From NCBI GenBank assembly GCA_021838785.1, contig JAKCCV010000010.1, forward strand, positions 1 to 64,000: 64,000 bases of DNA, given 5' to 3'. Source of the stretch: Acidobacteriota bacterium (lineage in GTDB: Bacteria; Acidobacteriota; Terriglobia; UBA7540). The position numbers and the translations under genes were made by a program. Positions 48,558-57,329 of this stretch are shown here, piece by piece. The stretch's first letter is position 1. Each line of letters opens with the position of its first letter. Under the pieces are notes generated by a model, which saw only the letters and a list, made by a program, of their open reading frames with translations, searched no databases and had not been told where the DNA came from.

Positions 48558-50774
48558 ATGGCCGTAGGGCAAGCGCAAAGTTTGCGGTATTTGGCCGACC
48601 TGTGGGACGAGGAAGTGGCGCGCGGGCTGGACGAGCCGGAGCGGTTGCGCTACCGGTCGAACCTGCTGGGGCGAGACTTGCGCATTACCAATTTTGGCGG
48701 CGGCAATACCAGCTCAAAAATCGAGCAGACGGACCCGCTCGATGGCGAGTCGCGGACGGCGCTGTGGGTCAAGGGAAGCGGCGGAGACTTGGGCAGCATC
48801 CAGCGCAGCGGCTTTGCCGTGTTGTACTTGGACAAGCTGCGAGGGCTTGAAAGGCGGTATCGAGGCGCGGCCCACGAAGATGAGATGGTGGCGTATTATC
48901 CGCTCTGCGGCTTCGGCCAAAGCACCGCGGCGGCCTCGATTGATACGCCGCTGCACGCTTTGCTTCCCTTCGCGCACGTGGACCACCTGCATCCGGACTG
49001 GGGCATTGCTCTCGCGGCCTCGGCCAACGGACGGGAGAAGATGGAGGAATTTAACCGACGGTTTGGGCATCGGCTGATTTGGATTCCGTGGCGGCGGCCC
49101 GGCTTTGAGCTGGCCATGATGCTGAAACGCGCCGTGGAGGCCACCCCCGAGGCGGACGGCATTTTGCTGGGCGGACATGGGCTGTTCACTTGGGGCGAAA
49201 CGCAGCGGCAGGCGTACTTGAACGCCATCACCCTAATTGACCAGCTTGGGCAATTCGTGATGGCGGCGGTGGAAAAAGCGGGCCAGGAATTGTTCGGCGG
49301 GCCGCGCTACCGCCGACGAGCGGACCATCGCCGGGTGGCGGCGGAGCTGTTTCCTTATCTGCGAGGGCGCGTGGCAGGAGCGCGCGGCGTGATTGGCCAC
49401 TTCAACGATTTGCCGGAGGTGGAACGGTTCGTCAATTCCGAGGAGGGGCCGAAGCTGGCTCATTTAGGAACGAGTTGTCCCGACCATTTTTTGCGCACCA
49501 AAATTCGGCCGCTGTGGGTGCCGTGGGATCCGGGAACGGGAAATGAGGAGGCCCTGCGTCGGGCGCTGGATGCGGCGCTGGAAGAATACAGGAAAGAATA
49601 TGAGGCTTACTATCACCAGCACGCGAAACCCGATTCACCACCCCTGCGCGACCCCAATCCGACGGTCGTGCTGGTGCCGGGCGTGGGCATGTTCAGCTTT
49701 GGCAAGAACAAAACCGAGGCGCGCATCACCGGCGAGTTTTACATAAACGCCATTCACGTGATGGAGGGCGCGACGGCGCTCGAAGAAGGTCCACCGCCGA
49801 ATCCTCTGCCGCAGGCGGGCGCGGCCGCGCCGTCGGAAGCGTTTCAGGTTTATCGGAATTACGTGGCTTTGCCGCTGGCGGAAGCCTTTGGCATCGAATA
49901 TTGGTCATTGGAAGAGGCCAAGCTGCGAGGGCAACCGCCAGAAAAGGAGTTCAGCCGCAAAGTGATGGTGGTGGTCGGCGGCGGGTCGGGCATTGGCCGA
50001 GAAGTGGCGCGAAGGGCTGCGGAGCGCGGCGCGCACGTGGTGGTGGCCGACCGCGAGCTTGCGGAGGCGGAGAGTGCGGCAAAGGAAGCTCAAGCCGTCG
50101 GGGGAAAGGAAGTTGCTCTGTTTGCCGAGGTGGACATCCGCGAGCGCGCTTCCATCCGCGCCGCGATCGAGAAGTCGGTGATGAATTTCGGCGGCGCCGA
50201 TATGCTGATTAACACGGCGGCCATCTTTCCCACGGCGGCCGACGGGCGCATCTCGGACGAGCAATGGCGGTTGACCTTGGATGTGAACATCACGGGAAAT
50301 TATCTCTTGGCGGATGAAATCCGTAAGATTTTTGCCGAGCAGGGGTTGCCGGCGGCGATCGTGCTCACCAGTTCGGCGAATGCCGTCGTGCCGAAGGCCG
50401 GCAGCGAAGCGTACGACGTGAGCAAAGCGGCGGTGAGCCATCTGGTGAGGGAGTTGGCGATTGCTCTGGCGCCGAAGGTGAGGGTGAACGGCATCAGCCC
50501 GGCGACGGTGGTGAAAGGTTCGGCGATGTTTCCCCGCGAGCGCGTGCTGACGTCGCTCGCCAAATACAAAATCGAGCATCGCCCGGATGAGCCGACCGAA
50601 GAACTGCGGGCGAAGCTGGCGCGATTCTACGCGGAACGGACACTCACCAAAACCGCCATCGAGCCGGCCGACTGCGCGGAAGCGATTCTTTTTCTGGCGA
50701 GCGAGCGGGCGCGCGTGACCACCGGGCACTTGATTCCGGTGGATGGCGGGCTGACGGAAGCCTTTCTGAGATAA
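48558..50774 (+). CDS. rhaEW: Bifunctional rhamnulose-1-phosphate aldolase / short-chain dehydrogenase
   Basis: A fused enzyme of 738 residues. The N-terminal part (about 1-400) is a class II aldolase (NFGGGNTSSKIE, LWVKGSGGDLGSIQRSGFAV, AHVDHLHPDWGIALAAS with metal His) that cleaves rhamnulose 1-phosphate to dihydroxyacetone phosphate and L-lactaldehyde. The C-terminal part is a Rossmann short-chain dehydrogenase (VVVGGGSGIGREVARRAAER, VLTSSANAVVPKAGSEAYDV with catalytic Tyr and Lys in YDVSK, LIPVDGGLTEAFL) that oxidises lactaldehyde. ATG 48558 follows GGAGGG. The same fusion is known from Bacillus RhaEW. Confidence 0.93.
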   Translation: MAVGQAQSLRYLADLWDEEVARGLDEPERLRYRSNLLGRDLRITNFGGGNTSSKIEQTDPLDGESRTALWVKGSGGDLGSIQRSGFAVLYLDKLRGLERRYRGAAHEDEMVAYYPLCGFGQSTAAASIDTPLHALLPFAHVDHLHPDWGIALAASANGREKMEEFNRRFGHRLIWIPWRRPGFELAMMLKRAVEATPEADGILLGGHGLFTWGETQRQAYLNAITLIDQLGQFVMAAVEKAGQELFGGPRYRRRADHRRVAAELFPYLRGRVAGARGVIGHFNDLPEVERFVNSEEGPKLAHLGTSCPDHFLRTKIRPLWVPWDPGTGNEEALRRALDAALEEYRKEYEAYYHQHAKPDSPPLRDPNPTVVLVPGVGMFSFGKNKTEARITGEFYINAIHVMEGATALEEGPPPNPLPQAGAAAPSEAFQVYRNYVALPLAEAFGIEYWSLEEAKLRGQPPEKEFSRKVMVVVGGGSGIGREVARRAAERGAHVVVADRELAEAESAAKEAQAVGGKEVALFAEVDIRERASIRAAIEKSVMNFGGADMLINTAAIFPTAADGRISDEQWRLTLDVNITGNYLLADEIRKIFAEQGLPAAIVLTSSANAVVPKAGSEAYDVSKAAVSHLVRELAIALAPKVRVNGISPATVVKGSAMFPRERVLTSLAKYKIEHRPDEPTEELRAKLARFYAERTLTKTAIEPADCAEAILFLASERARVTTGHLIPVDGGLTEAFLR

Positions 50775-50843
50775 CCAAAGAACCGCAGCCCGCGGCGAAG
50801 AAGGTCATGACGGCGGTGCGGCTGAAAATCAACGATCAACTTG

Positions 50844-52292
50844 ATGCGATGCATTGCCATTGATTTGGGCGCGGGAAGCTGCCGGGTGAGCGTGGCGGAG
50901 TGGGACGGCCGTGCGATGAAGGTGCGCCTGGCTTACCGATATCCGAACGGCCCGGTGGAGCGCGACGGGCATCTTTATTGGGAGCTCGAACGACTCTGGC
51001 AGGGAGCGGAAGAAGGGCTTCGCCGCGCAACCGAGGGATTGGCCGGCAAGGTGGATTCGGTGGGCGTGGATGGCTGGGCCGTGGATTACGTGCGCCTGGA
51101 TGCCGGCGGACGGCCGCTCGGCGAACCGTTCTGCTATCGCGATCCGCGGACGGAAAATGCGATGGCGGAAGTGTGGGAGCGCATTCCGCGCGAGCGGCTC
51201 TATGAATTAACCGGCATTCAGTTTCTGCGCTTCAACACGTTGTATCAGCTTTGGGCCGATCGGCGCGACGGCCTCAAGCCCGCGGCCCGATGGCTCAACC
51301 TGCCGGAATATCTTCTTTTTCGCTTGGCGGGCTTTGCCGAAGGAACCGCCGTTTCCGAATACACCAACGCCACGCACACGCAGTTGCTCGAAGCGCGGAC
51401 GCGGAAGTGGTGCGACGAAATTTTTGAGCGCGTGGGGTTGGACCGCGGCGCCGCGCCGCCCGTGGTTTCACCGGGCGCGCCTCTGGGGCCGATGGGCGGG
51501 CCGCTTGCGGAAATGCAGGTTTTTAGAGGCACGCGCGTGATAGCTCCCGCGTGCCATGACACTGGGGCGGCCATCGCCGGCATTCCGGATGACGGATCTG
51601 ACTGGGCATTTTTGAGTTCCGGCACGTGGTCGCTGCTCGGGACAGTGCTGGAAGCGCCGTGCATCACGGCGGCGGCGCTCAGAGAGAACTTCACGAACGA
51701 AGGCGGAGTGGGCGGGCGAATACGGTTTTTGAAAAACATCAATGGGATGTGGCTGCTCGAGGAGTGCCTGCGGGAATGGAATGCGGTGGGCGGGCGGGCC
51801 TGGAAAGTCGAAGAGCTACTCGAGGAATGCGAGCGCCGACCCATGCCCGAGACCACGTTCAACGTGGACGCTCCAGAGCTTCTCTTGCCGGGGGCCATGC
51901 CGACGAAAATCAATCAAGCGTTGGAACGGGCGGGACATGCGCCTCTCGCCGAGGACGCGGGGCACGCTCTGGAGATGGCCAATGTCATCTTCGTCAGCCT
52001 AGCGGCGCGTTACGCCGAAGTGCTGCGGGCGCTTAGCGAAGTGACCGGCCGCCACTTTCGACGCCTGAACGTGGTGGGCGGTGGGAGCCAAAATCGGCTG
52101 CTCAACCGCTTACTCGCCGAGCGGACGGGACTGGAGCTGCGGCGCGGAGCGGTGGAAAGCTCCACGGCGGGGAATTTGGCCATCCAATTCGCTTCGCTAG
52201 AAAACGGCGGCGGTGGCGTGGCGGCAGCGGCGGTGGCTCGCTGGGCCGCGCGATGCGTCACGGCCATGACGGAAACTCCTCCTTCACTTTGA
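50844..52292 (+). CDS. rhaB: Rhamnulokinase
   Basis: A 482-residue FGGY-family kinase that phosphorylates L-rhamnulose at C1 with ATP. CIAIDLGAGSCRVSVAEWDG is the N-terminal phosphate-1 loop. VGVDGWAVDYVRLDAGGRPL carries the catalytic Asp region. ACHDTGAAIAGIP and LSSGTWSLLGTV are the kinase core, and NVVGGGSQNRLLNRLLAE is the C-terminal adenosine site. ATG 50844 is preferred to the adjoining TTG. The 70-bp gap after the aldolase gene is short, so it belongs to the same operon. A transport gene for rhamnose is not in the window. Confidence 0.93.
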   Translation: MRCIAIDLGAGSCRVSVAEWDGRAMKVRLAYRYPNGPVERDGHLYWELERLWQGAEEGLRRATEGLAGKVDSVGVDGWAVDYVRLDAGGRPLGEPFCYRDPRTENAMAEVWERIPRERLYELTGIQFLRFNTLYQLWADRRDGLKPAARWLNLPEYLLFRLAGFAEGTAVSEYTNATHTQLLEARTRKWCDEIFERVGLDRGAAPPVVSPGAPLGPMGGPLAEMQVFRGTRVIAPACHDTGAAIAGIPDDGSDWAFLSSGTWSLLGTVLEAPCITAAALRENFTNEGGVGGRIRFLKNINGMWLLEECLREWNAVGGRAWKVEELLEECERRPMPETTFNVDAPELLLPGAMPTKINQALERAGHAPLAEDAGHALEMANVIFVSLAARYAEVLRALSEVTGRHFRRLNVVGGGSQNRLLNRLLAERTGLELRRGAVESSTAGNLAIQFASLENGGGGVAAAAVARWAARCVTAMTETPPSL

Positions 52293-52353
52293 GGCCGCAA
52301 CCAGAGGTTCTGGAGCGCGGCGGACGGCGCGAGACAAGCGGGCAAAGAACAAG

Positions 52354-52500
52354 TCAACTACTGGGAACGATGACGTAGAGATAAATGGTCAACACCAACG
52401 TGCCCGCCGTTATCAGCCAAACAGTCGGCTGGTGGTCCAAAACCCATTGCAGCCACCCACTGCCCGTGGCCGGCTTCCGAGCTTTTTCGGCAAGCCGGCG
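52354..52500 (-). pseudogene. Fragment of an RND efflux pump
   Basis: The minus strand reads RRLAEKARKPATGSGWLQWV, then LDHQPTVWLITAGTLVLTIY, then LYVIVPSS and a stop. This matches the start of the second half of HAE1/MdtB-type RND transporters, where ...WVLRHQ.....TLxLTVYLYxxIPKGFFP opens the second porter domain. Only about 48 residues remain and the sequence ends at the point where KGFFP would follow. It may be a gene fragment left by deletion. Confidence 0.55.
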
Positions 52501-52583
52501 AGAAGCTGCCAGCGTTGCTTAACAACGGTGCAAAGAGCAGAAACCCATTGCGCCCTCGTATTTTAACGGGCTGCGACAGCCTG

Positions 52584-52617
52584 TTTTCCACAAGGTTTTC
52601 AACAAAACTGTTGAAAA
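52584..52617. promoter_or_regulatory. Trio of DnaA-box-like 9-mers
   Basis: TTTTCCACA (52584-52592) fits the loose DnaA-box pattern TTWTNCACA. TTTTCAACA (52596-52604) differs by one base. TGTTGAAAA (52609-52617) is its perfect inverted copy, with a 4-bp AAAC spacer. The last two also form a 9-bp A/T-rich hairpin, so a weak terminator is an alternative. No dnaA, dnaN or other origin gene is in view. Confidence 0.4.
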
Positions 52618-52871
52618 TTTCCGTCCGATGGCATCGTGCCGAAGCGACCCAAGTCGAATGACTTTTGAAAAACGGTTCATCTGCCGGGCCAAAAATGTTC
52701 CGGCCAAGCGAACGATTGCCAGGGTGAGCGGAAAACAAACATCTTGAGGTTTTGTGGAGTTTGCGCAAAGCGAAGTCTGGAAGTGAAGTGAAAACCGGGG
52801 ATTCGGCCAGCGGCGGACGAATTCGGCGAGCGCAAACAGTTCTGGAGCCGAGGCTTTATCGGCCAAGGCGA

Positions 52872-53861
52872 TTAACGCGGGCTGCCGGCGGGTTGCGCGG
52901 AGGTCGGCGAGGCTTCTGAGCCTGCGGGGCCGTCGGAGGACTTCTGCCCGAAATAGGTCGGGTCCATCCAAATATTCGCCGCCTTCTTGAGGCTGGCGAT
53001 CTCAGCCTGTAACTTTTGCTGACGAAGAATGCTCTCGATTTCCCGGGAAAGCGTGGGGGGGTCGGCTTGCTTGTGGCCCACCACCTGAATGGCGACCAGC
53101 GCTTGAGGCGTTTCAATGGGGTCAGAAACCTGGTTGACCTTCAGCGAAAAGGCGGCCTTATCGAGGGCGGGCAGAAGCTGGCCTTCGCGGACGGTCTGAA
53201 CTTGCGTATCCACCATCACGACGTTCGGCATATCGAATTGCTTGGCAACTTGCTGGACGTCGGTTCCCGCAGACAGGGCTTTGCTGATGGCAGCCATCTT
53301 GGCATGAGCGTCGGCGGAAGAGAGGCCGGGAGCATTGGCGGGCGCGCCGGCGGGTTTCTTGCGAATCAAAATCTCGCGGATTTGGACCTGATTAAATTCG
53401 TCTTTGTGCGTGGCAAGATATTGGCTGACCTCGGCAGGGGTAATTTGGACGTGTTCAGCCAGGTTTTGGTACTCGGCTTGCGCGAGCAATTTCATGCGGT
53501 CGAGGGCCAGTTGCTTCTGGATGGCCGTTTGGGTATCCAGGTGATCAGCGACGGCTCGCTGTGAGAGCAGCAGCAGGAGCGCGTACTCGTTGCCGACCGG
53601 AGCGCGACCTTGGGCTTGAATGGCTTCCTGGGTCTGCGGGCTGAGGGAGGCGATTAAAAAGTCCATGTCGGACTGAGTTACCTCTTGGCCGCCGACGCGC
53701 AAGACCACGCGGTCTTCGGCGCCGGGCTGGCTTTTGACGCTGGCGGATGAAGGTGCCGCGGCTGTGGCTTTCGGATTCTGTGCGAAGGATGGCTGCGAGA
53801 GCACGCTGGCTGCCAAAACCAGCGCCGCAATCCAACTTAGTTTGCCAAACTTACTCTTCAT
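52872..53861 (-). CDS. Periplasmic PpiC-type peptidyl-prolyl isomerase/chaperone
   Basis: A 329-residue exported foldase. The signal is GKLSWIAALVLAASVLSQPS ending SFAQ. A SurA-like N-terminal helical region (RVGGQEVTQSDMDFLIASL, SQRAVADHLDTQTAIQKQLA) precedes a parvulin domain (VQIREILIRKKPAGA, AKMAAISKALSAGTDVQQVA, then LPALDKAAFSLKVNQVSDPI and TPQALVAIQVVGHK). The C-tail is disordered. It should assist folding of envelope proteins. It ends 579 bp from rhaB, and the region between holds only relics. Confidence 0.85.
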   Translation of the reverse strand: MKSKFGKLSWIAALVLAASVLSQPSFAQNPKATAAAPSSASVKSQPGAEDRVVLRVGGQEVTQSDMDFLIASLSPQTQEAIQAQGRAPVGNEYALLLLLSQRAVADHLDTQTAIQKQLALDRMKLLAQAEYQNLAEHVQITPAEVSQYLATHKDEFNQVQIREILIRKKPAGAPANAPGLSSADAHAKMAAISKALSAGTDVQQVAKQFDMPNVVMVDTQVQTVREGQLLPALDKAAFSLKVNQVSDPIETPQALVAIQVVGHKQADPPTLSREIESILRQQKLQAEIASLKKAANIWMDPTYFGQKSSDGPAGSEASPTSAQPAGSPR

Positions 53862-54070
53862 TCAACACCCCCGCGCCTTGTTCGCGCAATCTAGTGTCCT
53901 GAGTCAGAAGTTCGATGAACAACTAAAAGCCTGTTTCACGCCAAGGCGCAAGGATCGCAAAGGGCTTGCGGGAGGCCTGACGGCCCGGAATTATTCATCT
54001 TTCTTACGACTTAGAACACTTGCTATCATAGCACAAACTCCCAGCTTCGGAGGCCGAATTTCTTCGCCCT

Positions 54071-56239
54071 TCACGGCTTCGCGGCCGCGGGGCTGGTGGA
54101 GGAAGCGGGAAGCAAGCCCAAAGATTCGGGAGTGGGCAACGGCTGGCCTCGATAGTAGGCCACACGAAGATCGTTGTATTTGGCGATCAAGCGCTGCCAA
54201 AGTCGGCTGTTGCGGTCGTAGAGCTGAAGCATGTTGGGTAGCCAGTGGGGAAGGTTTTCGCTAAGCCAGCGCTGGCGATAGATTTCCTCCAATCGAGTCG
54301 TGTAATCGCGAAGGTCTTGCAGGCGGCCGTTGGTGGAGTCAATGTCGGAGAAATCGTTGCCGGTCTGCCGCCAGGCGCGATCGTTTTGGTGGCCGTAAGC
54401 ATCGTCGTAGCGATTGGAGATTTCCTGGACGTATTGGTAGCGCATGCCGAGCGCGTCCATCTTGAGCGCGGCAAATTCCAAGTCCCGCAGAAGCCCGGTG
54501 TGTCGGCGAGCCAAGGGCCGGTCTTGGACCATGACCGTGTAAGCCTTCTCGGCCGTCATGCGGATTAAGGAAGCGATGGGCAACGTCTTGGTGACCTCGG
54601 GCTGCCAGAGCGGCGAGAAGGGATTGTGCCAGAACTTGGCGTCGTCAGTGCCACCACGCTTCATGTCATAGGTCTGAACAGGCCCGCCGGCGCGAATCAC
54701 TTCATTCAAATGCCCCAACGCCATGATGGCGTTCACCAAGCGAGGGTTGGGGTCGCGGAAAAAGGCCCAGTCAAACTTGCGGTTGAACCGCGCGACGCTC
54801 GGATTGCCGGGCTCCCAGGCGCAGGCGGCGCCATAGACGATGCTCCACCAGTTGGGGCCGTAGAGCGTTTCGCCGTCGTCGTTCCAGACGGTGATGTCGG
54901 TCCCAATCGCGCCCACTTTTTTGCCGTCGGCGATAAACTGGCGGATGTTGTAAGCGGCCTCTTCATAGTCGGGAACGATGAGGCTGGTGTTGCTGGTCCA
55001 AGGGCAGATAAAAATCTTCATGCCGGTTCCGGCAAACGGCTTGAGCCACCGAGCATAGCTTTTGTGGGCACTATAGACCCAACTGGCCACGATCAAGCCC
55101 TTGGGCAGGCTTGGAATCATGTCGGGATGCTCGACCGCGATGTCTCCCCAGAACATCACCTGCTTGTTGTAACTGCGGACCAGATGATAGACCTTCGTCA
55201 AGTAGTCCACGTAAACCTTGCCGTAACCCTCCTGCTGCACCAAGGCCTTGCTGCGGCCCAGTCCTAATTCAAAGGTCTCGTCACAGCCGACGTGGTAAAT
55301 GGAAGAGGGGAAAACCGGCAGTAACTGCGCGTAAATGCTCTTCAGGAAACCGATGTCGCGGGGATCGGAAGGCGCCAGGACAAATCCATGGGGGCGTTCC
55401 GCCATGCCGCTGTACTCCTCAAACCTCAGAATCTGGTGGAGATGGCCGCAATCCTCGGTGGCAGGCACGAGATCCACGTGATAGTGAGCGGCGTAGGCGA
55501 CCAGCACCTTCCAATCGTGTTGCGTCAGCGTGTCGCTCAGCACGCCGATGAGCGGTTGGCCCTTCACTCGGAAGGAATCCTCCATGTAAAGGTAGAGCTG
55601 ATTCATTTTGAAGGCGGCGATGGTGCGAACGATCAACTTGAGATAAGCCAACTTGGGCACGGGGCCGCGCGCCAAATCTACCTGCGTGCCGCGATAGCGA
55701 AGCGCCGGCCAATCGCGAATCTGCGCGCCCAGAATTTTGGCTTCGCCTTGGCCCGTGGGCACGAGCAGCTGCCGAAGCGTTTGCACGCCGTAAAATAAGC
55801 CCGCCGCGTCATGGCCGGCCACCAGAACTCGGCTTGGCGAGACGCTGAGCGCATAACCCTGCGCCGGAATCCCCTGCGGGTCGAGGCCGGCTTGCCGCAG
55901 GAGCGAGACCAGGGACGGCTGGTTCAGTCGCCCCATGATAATCACCGGCTTGCCGACGGGCGCACTCAACGTGGTGACGATCGGAAAATCAAGGCCCGTG
56001 TCGCGGCGCAGTTCCTTCTGGAGATTTCGCGCGGCGAAGGTGTCTTGGGGCGAGGCGGGCGAGAGCAGGTCTATTTCAAGGCCCGACCTCACGAGGAAAG
56101 GCGCGGCCTCCACGCGAAGCTGGCGCGGCTGAGGAATCAGCATGGGCTGCTGCGCGAGCGCCGCAGCGGCGCCGCAAAGGGTCAGCGCCGCGAGGCAAAG
56201 CCCGCGAATTCTCGAGAAAGGAAAATTGAAGTATTGCAT
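54071..56239 (-). CDS. Exported GH20 beta-N-acetylhexosaminidase
   Basis: A 722-residue exported glycoside hydrolase that removes terminal GlcNAc or GalNAc by substrate-assisted catalysis. A signal (LCLAALTLCGAAAALA) is followed by a GH20b beta-sandwich (PMLIPQPRQLRVEAAPFLVR, VLVAGHDAAGLFYGVQTLRQ) and the catalytic TIM barrel. The Asp-Glu pair is in YHVGCDETFELGLG; the family's usual GGDE is GCDE here. ATG 56239 is set by GGAGG 5 nt upstream. The C-terminal 200 residues are helical and less conserved. Possible targets are chitin, peptidoglycan fragments or host glycans. Confidence 0.88.
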   Translation of the reverse strand: MQYFNFPFSRIRGLCLAALTLCGAAAALAQQPMLIPQPRQLRVEAAPFLVRSGLEIDLLSPASPQDTFAARNLQKELRRDTGLDFPIVTTLSAPVGKPVIIMGRLNQPSLVSLLRQAGLDPQGIPAQGYALSVSPSRVLVAGHDAAGLFYGVQTLRQLLVPTGQGEAKILGAQIRDWPALRYRGTQVDLARGPVPKLAYLKLIVRTIAAFKMNQLYLYMEDSFRVKGQPLIGVLSDTLTQHDWKVLVAYAAHYHVDLVPATEDCGHLHQILRFEEYSGMAERPHGFVLAPSDPRDIGFLKSIYAQLLPVFPSSIYHVGCDETFELGLGRSKALVQQEGYGKVYVDYLTKVYHLVRSYNKQVMFWGDIAVEHPDMIPSLPKGLIVASWVYSAHKSYARWLKPFAGTGMKIFICPWTSNTSLIVPDYEEAAYNIRQFIADGKKVGAIGTDITVWNDDGETLYGPNWWSIVYGAACAWEPGNPSVARFNRKFDWAFFRDPNPRLVNAIMALGHLNEVIRAGGPVQTYDMKRGGTDDAKFWHNPFSPLWQPEVTKTLPIASLIRMTAEKAYTVMVQDRPLARRHTGLLRDLEFAALKMDALGMRYQYVQEISNRYDDAYGHQNDRAWRQTGNDFSDIDSTNGRLQDLRDYTTRLEEIYRQRWLSENLPHWLPNMLQLYDRNSRLWQRLIAKYNDLRVAYYRGQPLPTPESLGLLPASSTSPAAAKP

Positions 56240-56469
56240 GTTGGCCTCCGAAAAATTGTCGAGGGCGCACGTCACCTCCCGCCACCCTCACTCCGCCGAG
56301 CCTGCTGCGGTTGACTTCGACCCGCGTCAACGGCCCATGAGTTTATAAACCCTGCCTCATGGAGTCAAGGACAAGGGTCCGCCGGCTTTGTGCCTGACGC
56401 TCGCTGGCCGATTGACCCGGCCCTGCGGGATTGCTAACATGGCATGAGGCGCTCCAAGGAGGGAAAACG

Positions 56470-57189
56470 GTGGATCGGCTAACACGCCGCGAATTGAAGC
56501 AAGACGAGTTCCGCGAGAAGATGGAGTCGCTCGAGCAGTATGCGAGGAAGCATTGGCGACCCCTCACCTTGGGCGGAGTCGTGGTGGTGGTGGCGGTGGG
56601 ACTGGTCGTTGGCCTCAAGCGCTACTCCGCCCGGCAGGAGGCGGCCGCCAACGTGATGCTGGGCGCGGCCCTGAAGACGTTTAATGCCTACGTCGGTACG
56701 GTGGCGCCGGGGACCTTATCTCCGGGCGACCAATCCTTCGCCACCGCCCAGGCCAAGTATCAGAAGGCGCTCGGCGAATTTCAACAGGTGATTGCGAAAT
56801 ACCCGCGCACGGATGCGGCGGATTATGCGCGCATTCATGCGGCCTTTTGCGAGGCGCAGCTCGGCAAAGATACCGAGGCCATCCAGCTTCTCGAGCAAGC
56901 GGCCAGGAACTCCCACCGGGAGATTGCCTCGCTCGCAAAGTTTGCCCTGGCCAATGAATACGCCAAAACCGGGAAGACGGCCGAAGCTGAAAAAATTTAT
57001 CAGGAGCTTTCCCAGCACCCCACCCTGGCGGTGCCGCGGGCCACGGCGTTGATGGCGATGGCCCAGATGTACTCGTCGCAGCAGCCGGCGCGCGCCCGGC
57101 AAATCTACGCTCAGCTTGAGAAGGAATACACGGGCCATCCGACCGTTATTGCCGCCATCAAGCAACAGCTCGCCGCGCTTCCCAATTAG
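56470..57189 (+). CDS. Membrane-anchored TPR-like protein, YfgM type
   Basis: A 239-residue protein. A basic N-terminus (RLTRRELKQDEFREKMESLE) is followed by one TM helix (LTLGGVVVVVAVGLVVGLKR) and a periplasmic region with tetratricopeptide-like helices: YQKALGEFQQVIAKYPRTDA, IHAAFCEAQLGKDTEAIQLL and FALANEYAKTGKTAEAEKIY. The arrangement is that of YfgM, which works with periplasmic chaperones at the Sec translocon. GTG 56470 has AGGAGGG 7 nt upstream. Single gene. Confidence 0.82.
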   Translation: MDRLTRRELKQDEFREKMESLEQYARKHWRPLTLGGVVVVVAVGLVVGLKRYSARQEAAANVMLGAALKTFNAYVGTVAPGTLSPGDQSFATAQAKYQKALGEFQQVIAKYPRTDAADYARIHAAFCEAQLGKDTEAIQLLEQAARNSHREIASLAKFALANEYAKTGKTAEAEKIYQELSQHPTLAVPRATALMAMAQMYSSQQPARARQIYAQLEKEYTGHPTVIAAIKQQLAALPN

Positions 57190-57309
57190 GGCGAGCGACC
57201 CACCACCGAGCTGAGTCTGGGCTCAGGTGCCCTTCGGGCATCAGTTTCCGTCAGGGCCAGCGGGCGAGCCCGACCGAGGCGCGAAGACCTATCGCCCTTT
57301 TCCGTGGGA

Positions 57310-57318
57310 TGTTAGAAT
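57310..57318 (+). promoter_or_regulatory. Extended -10 element at response-regulator start
   Basis: TGT-TAGAAT fits an extended -10 (TG at the -15 position). Transcription would begin near 57325, only about 5 nt before ATG 57330, giving an almost leaderless message. No good -35 was found. Confidence 0.45.
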
Positions 57319-57329
57319 TCCCCAAGCTC

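Noticed and set aside
47280-48578. 432-codon minus-strand frame opposite rhaI
   Set aside because: The rhamnose isomerase signatures, ribosome site and operon order are all on the plus strand.
52358-52971. Two overlapping minus-strand frames of 136 and 150 codons
   Set aside because: They have no domain, signal or ribosome site, and part of the region is better explained as an RND fragment in another frame.
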